Shown here in pieces: positions 59,518 to 64,000 of a stretch of DNA of 64,000 nt; the first letter of the stretch is position 1, and the number at the start of each line of letters is the position of its first letter. The notes under the pieces are model-generated. The model was not told where the DNA came from. It did no database searches and saw nothing but the letters and a program-made list of their open reading frames with translations. This DNA is from Ganoderma boninense. Lineage: Eukaryota; Basidiomycota; Agaricomycetes; Polyporales; Polyporaceae. The stretch lies in contig CM035304.1 in NCBI GenBank assembly GCA_002900995.3, positions 5,286,134 through 5,350,133 on the forward strand, in the 5' to 3' direction. A program made the position numbers and the translations under genes.

Positions 59518-60994
59518 TGAAGCCACGGAGGGAGGGAGGGCGTGAGATGCACAAAAGGATTGTCCAGTGCCAGCATTCAGGCCTCGGCGGCCCCCTGTCT
59601 GCAACGGAAGATCTGAGAATGCACAACCCCTGTGATCCATTGAGCACAATGTGCGACCCCCGCAGGACTGCGGCAAAGCAACTGGTGTCCCCTCCTGGTC
59701 GGCCAGGGCTAAGAACGACGACGAGAAGCGGCGAAGCATGGGAATATGTGAAAGGAAGCCAATTATACCCACGTACTATCGCACATAGCATATCGGCTTC
59801 CTACCGAAAGAATGTTGAATTCTAACAATTAGGGAGAAGCGTTGAGATTGCGTTGATCTGGAGGTAGAAGACAGTTGAAAAAGGTCTCACCATGAGTGGA
59901 TCCGGATTGGGAGTACTGGTGGCTATGTTTGTGACCTTGGGAGGCATCTTTAAGTAGTAGTCATTCGCAGAACGAGGGCTTAGAACACAGCCGCGCGCCA
60001 TGCGAGGACTAGAAAGTAGTGCTGCGTGTTGATAAGCCAAATGTTACACGCGATACGATACTCTGAGAGGAGGTGCCAAGCTTATGACAACGTGGACACG
60101 TTCAAGTTTGAATGCGGTCGCCAACTTGGAGGGTCCTTTACGAGGGCCTTTGGTGCTACAAACACGTCATTTTGAGCTCTTGAATGTGTAGCGGTGTGTG
60201 ACGACATCATGTTTCTCGGAATCCTTGAGCGTCGAGTGGAGGCGTTATGTAACCTGGAGCGTTTGGTTGCGATACCGAAAGGACGGAGACAGACGTCGTA
60301 AGCGCCTGGACTCACTTTGGTCCGAAACCATCACGGCAAGCGCAACATCATATTTTCACCCCACGGTTCTCAGCTCGTCTGGCTTCAGTTTCGGTCTGAC
60401 AATGGTCTGCTTGTATATCCATCCAACCTGGGAATCCACGTCTTCCGACTCCTCTCGCTTCCCATGAGATTCTGTGGGTCCTCTCAGTCGCCAACACCAA
60501 TCTGCTGTCAACTCCAGCCAACATCCTCAGAACGTCAATGGCGACCCTGGACTTGCGGTAGATGTTGTCGAACACGACAAATGTTATAGAAAGGTACAAT
60601 TTAGGTTGATGTATGCGGGATGATTCCAACGCGACGAAACGTGCACTCAGTATCTGGGTACGTTCGTGTTTATTTATCCGCCCCTGCTCCCTGTTCTGAC
60701 GCGACGTCGCGTACCACAGCGCACGAGACAACATGGTCTCATCCTCAAAGTCGACACTTATATCATAGGGAAGGAGGATGTATGGGTGGCCAATCTTCTC
60801 AGCCAGTGATGTTGCTTATTTGCCTGTATGTATCCCCTCATCTACCGTTCCTGTGCACTCCCTGCGAAACATTCTGGTTGAGTCGTGACGTCACGCAGTC
60901 GATTTCAGACTATGGCGGATGGGGTAGTTTGCCCCTGATGCAACGTTTACCCCTCTCCACGTCTTCCTTCCTGCTCGTGCGCTGAAAGCATACC
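59518..60994. other. Intergenic, nothing recognised
   Basis: Open frames on both strands lack motifs. The last 100 bp (60890-60994) form the upstream region of the second MYND gene. Confidence 0.4.
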
Positions 60995-62438
60995 ATGGAT
61001 CCCTTAACGCGTGCAGAGACTTTACAGATCCTCTCCTTCATGGGAGTAGAAATTCCCAAGAACACTAAACTCCCCAGCGACTTGCTCGACAAGCGCCTCC
61101 AAGACGCTCTGAATGCCGCCCAGAATCGGGACCAGCTCCCCATAGCGCCCCCTCTGGACCCAGAGACGGTGAAAAAGTGGCCTGTGCGTCTTAACCCCCC
61201 CGAGCGAGAGTCGTTGAGGAAGGCAGTATGGCGAGGTTCCATGGAGGAGGCACAGAACATCATCCACGCGCGCCAGACCTCAGGAGAGTACCGTCGAGGG
61301 TTGTTCGAGGATCCGTTCTGGGACCTGCGCCAGACGATGATGAACCTCGGGGACGATGTTGATAAAGGACTCCAATGGCTCACCATTGAGGACCCCGATC
61401 ACCAGCTGTTCTCAATTAATATCAGGGTAGGTCTCGTCCCCCCTCGGTGGCCGCCCCTAGTTGATCGTCTACAACGCAGCTCTTGCCTACGCTAGAAATA
61501 GACTTCGGCACGCCAGGAATTGTGGTGCTGTACCGGGCGTTCAACCGCGCCACGGTGCTCGAAGCCATCAAGTGGATCCAGAACCAGGGAACTCTCCACG
61601 GCAAGAAAAAGGGGGGATTAGACCGAACAATCATCAGCGCATCGCCGTTGGAGGCCAAGCTCATCCTGAAGCTCCTCGAGGTGAACGCCAAGCTGCTTTC
61701 GCCTCACTACAACCCTCCGCGTGATAGCTTCGAGGAGAAGTTCAAGGTGTCCATCCTCCTCCCCATCGGACCGCTTGGGTTCTCAGATCTAGGCAGACTG
61801 AGCAACGACCCGGGCTGCGCGGTATGTGGGAAGGAGCGCAAGAGCCGATGCTCACAGTGCCAGTCCGTCTCGTATTGCAGCATAGGTACGTGACGACGTT
61901 CCGAACCATCCGTCCGTCGTCAGGCTGACCAGCCACGGCGTATCGTGACTCTTCAGCTTGCCAGAAGGCCGACTGGCCAACACACAAGCAGACATGTCGT
62001 TCTCTCAAGGGCGGCCGCTGGTGTACGATTCCGTTCCGCGTTTGTCCCCCAGGCGAGGGCGGCAAGCCGAAGCCGCGCTCGACCCGCCTCGACGTGAACC
62101 ATCCGCAGCCGTGGTCGGAGGCAGGTACATGGCCGCACGAGGATGGTCCCCCGCCTCCGAACATCCACGGCGACAAGGCGTTCCTGGTGAAGATGCAGGC
62201 GCCGCTGGTCGTGTGGGCGTACCCAGCGTTCCTCGTGTACGATCGGCAGCACTCGTTCGGCGAGGTGTTCTTCTCTGCGCAGGACGGCCTGGAGGTGTAT
62301 GCCACATTCATGGAGGAGGTGCAGGGCCCGCGAGGAGGTTATCGGGGTGGGAAGATGTATCGCTGGGCACGGAGGACGGGCGAGAGGGAGTTGACCGTGT
62401 GTTTGGACAAGGAACCCACGACGGAGATCAAGTGGTGA
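60995..62438 (+). CDS. MYND zinc-finger protein, copy 2
   Basis: Tandem paralogue of 56887-58385 with the same three-exon plan at equivalent positions (60995-61426, 61480-61885, 61957-62438), 439 aa. The N-terminus LTRAETLQILSFMGVEIP and central KLILKLLEVNAKLLSP and VSILLPIGPL match copy 1. MYND ligands: CAVCGKERKSRCSQCQSVSY, CSIACQKADWPTHKQTC. After the finger this copy carries a Pro-rich insert (PPGEGGKPKPRS and EDGPPPPNIHG) not present in copy 1, then the shared C-terminal domain (GDKAFLVKMQAP, EEVQGPRGGYRG). The intron 2 donor falls in the last MYND half in both copies, confirming common origin. Confidence 0.85.
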
Positions 62439-62909
62439 GCTGTTCTGCGTATGCTCTAGTTGTCCGACGATGGAGACGGCTCCATGGCCACCTGAGCCAA
62501 GCGGTCAGGCATTGGCGTCATCGCAGTTCAGCAGGAAGAGGAGGGAGACGATGAGCATCACATGTGCCACGGAGTACGTTTCGACGTTTATTCCTTTCTA
62601 GTTGATGTCTCGGTTTCTTTCCTACCATCCAGAGTCTATCGGTGCCCATGACATTACACTCTTCCATAGCTATCCCACCGCTTGTATCATGTCTGCAATT
62701 GGAACATTGCCCGGATGCAAATTTCCGCCCCTCGAGTCGATACACCACGTTCGACTCTTGGGGCACCACGCCTACCCTCCGAACTGGACATCCATCTTCC
62801 TCTTGACCATGTCCTCGACACCTCCACCGACCTTCTCCTGATCGTTTTCGTGAGCATCGATGCCTGCAATCCCAGTCTCTTCGCTGATTGGCTCTACCAA
62901 GGAATACTA
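62439..62909. other. Intergenic or 3' part of next gene
   Basis: No independent gene. The minus-strand gene that follows could extend here through a terminal intron: a GT donor lies at about 62967, and an acceptor-like GATTGCAG precedes ATCGATGC-type sequence near 62865. Confidence 0.3.
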
Positions 62910-64000
62910 TTAGGTTGCGATGGCTGGCGGGTTGCCAAGGACGACGTGCAGAAGGTACGCTTCAGCGCATACCAAGTCCAAGCGGAGGCGGAGGATGAGC
63001 GGCTCGACTCCTCCCGCATTCAGCTCGACTCCCCTGTGCTGTCCCAGTCTAGCACGCCACGGGTGCGAATCTGTCCAAGTCACAGTGGTAGGCTCGGCTC
63101 GAGGCCCAGGGGGTGTAGACTCTGACTCGCTTGGAAGATCGAGACCGCCGCGCCCCGAAATCGCCACCTGGGCGGTGATGGTGAGTAGTCGGCCATCGGC
63201 CTCGAGGGTATGATGAAAGTCTACGGTGATGTCGTGCTCGTCCTTGTCGCTGGAGAGCGTTAGGCGGTGGGTGCCTGTTTCATGACCCTCATCCGGACCT
63301 CGGAAGTCGACGGTGTACCCTTGCGCGCGGAGAGCCTCCCGGTTCTTCCCCAGGAGCAGCAGGCTTATTGTATGGTGCGGATGGCTGGTATCGGCCTGCG
63401 AGGCCTTGTGGTCGTACCGATCGGGATGGGGTATGTACACTGTCCTCGGCTGTATATGCGAACGACAGCGTTCTAATGTGTCCGGCGGCAGGAGGAAGAT
63501 ATCGGGTGTCATGATCCTCCCATGCGAAAGCGATTTCGGGGAAATGTGGACACATGCGGGATACATGAAGTCGACGCCGAGGCCGAGGTCCGAGGGAGGC
63601 ATATAGCATACCCGTCCCAGGACATGTCCAGGACGCTCCGCATGATGGCACCCGAGGATGGCCAAATACCACTGAGAGTCTTCCTCCGGGTCCTGCCTTC
63701 GATGACGGCGTAGTGATTCGGCAGGAAAAAGGAAAGAAAGGGGCAGCATTTGGACCTTTGTGCGGATGCCGTGCGGAGTGGATACGTATTCGAGGTCGAC
63801 GCGACGCGCGATATCGTGAGAAGGGATGCTGGTAATAGCTCGGCAGTCCGCGAAGAAGCTAGGTGCCATGGCGAGAGGGGACGCTGGGACCCGTCTCTGA
63901 AAAGAGATTCGCTGAGACAGCTCCGAGGCTGTGGTGGCGACGGTGTTGGATTCTGCAGACCTAAAGATTGGCGGGCCTCGGAGGTAGACGTCGCCCCACG
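62910..64000 (-). CDS. HET/DUF8212-like protein, C-terminal part
   Basis: Open frame running from the window end (64000) to a stop at 62910, so only the C-terminal 360 or so residues are seen. It begins WGDVYLRGPPIF and contains WYLAILGCHHAERPGHVLGR, VCYMPPSDLG, then LLPPDTLERC and RTVYIPHPDR. This pattern resembles the C-terminal region of basidiomycete heterokaryon-incompatibility (HET) or DUF8212 proteins. The diagnostic HET domain would lie upstream, outside the window. If right, it belongs to the large non-self recognition repertoire of these fungi. The assignment rests on remembered family style and should be treated as tentative. Confidence 0.5.
   Translation of the reverse strand, partial: WGDVYLRGPPIFRSAESNTVATTASELSQRISFQRRVPASPLAMAPSFFADCRAITSIPSHDIARRVDLEYVSTPHGIRTKVQMLPLSFLFPAESLRRHRRQDPEEDSQWYLAILGCHHAERPGHVLGRVCYMPPSDLGLGVDFMYPACVHISPKSLSHGRIMTPDIFLLPPDTLERCRSHIQPRTVYIPHPDRYDHKASQADTSHPHHTISLLLLGKNREALRAQGYTVDFRGPDEGHETGTHRLTLSSDKDEHDITVDFHHTLEADGRLLTITAQVAISGRGGLDLPSESESTPPGPRAEPTTVTWTDSHPWRARLGQHRGVELNAGGVEPLILRLRLDLVCAEAYLLHVVLGNPPAIAT

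Overview
This window comes from a filamentous basidiomycete, most probably a mushroom-forming Agaricomycete. The reasons are genes split by many short GT-AG introns (about 50-80 nt), GC-rich coding sequence, and families typical of that class: a fungal-type protein kinase (FunK1), MYND-finger proteins, DUF6534-like membrane proteins, a HET-type C-terminal region and KDZ transposons. Spliced models below were assembled by hand. Nearly all close with consistent splice phases, but none has been tested against transcripts.

Region 1 (1-6324): a UbiA prenyltransferase (minus strand), a long gene-poor stretch, then the 3' part of a DUF6534-like gene that stops abruptly at 6324.

Region 2 (6325-24963): an 18.6-kb KDZ-superfamily DNA transposon, bounded by a 7-bp direct repeat (AAGTGTC at 6318-6324 and 24964-24970). 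The broken DUF6534-like reading frame appears to resume on the far side. The element carries six genes: an acidic protein with a repeated LPVVGE motif, a large protein with a Zn2Cys6-spaced cysteine cluster, a minus-strand gene broken by an 8-bp duplication, a TET/JBP-type 2-oxoglutarate/Fe(II) dioxygenase (candidate 5-methylcytosine oxidase), an apparently intact ten-exon KDZ transposase, and a small 3' gene. The last gene is interrupted by a 2.66-kb palindrome with inverted arms of about 1.05 kb. CCGGCCGG octamers cluster at both ends of the element.

Region 3 (24964-38556): a DUF7025/AAA+ ATPase, a thaumatin-like protein with a 7-nt micro-exon and a GC-AG intron, a second AAA+ paralogue and a BTB-domain protein.

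Region 4 (38557-45124): a complete 1,3-beta-glucan synthase (FKS1 type, 12 exons, about 1,780 aa), the best-defined housekeeping gene here.

Region 5 (46238-53689): a FunK1 kinase broken twice, by a hAT-like non-autonomous element (8-bp target duplication) carrying two inverted tRNA-like sequences and by a 460-bp solo LTR (5-bp target duplication). Removing both restores an unbroken frame. A third AAA+ paralogue follows, nearly identical to the second but inverted.

Region 6 (53690-64000): gene-poor DNA, two tandem MYND-finger paralogues with a weak secreted-protein candidate between them, and the C-terminal part of a HET/DUF8212-like protein running off the window end.

Overall, a cell-wall housekeeping locus and lineage-specific paralogues are interleaved with several generations of mobile DNA. 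The main interest is the nearly complete KDZ element that couples a transposase with a DNA-modification enzyme.
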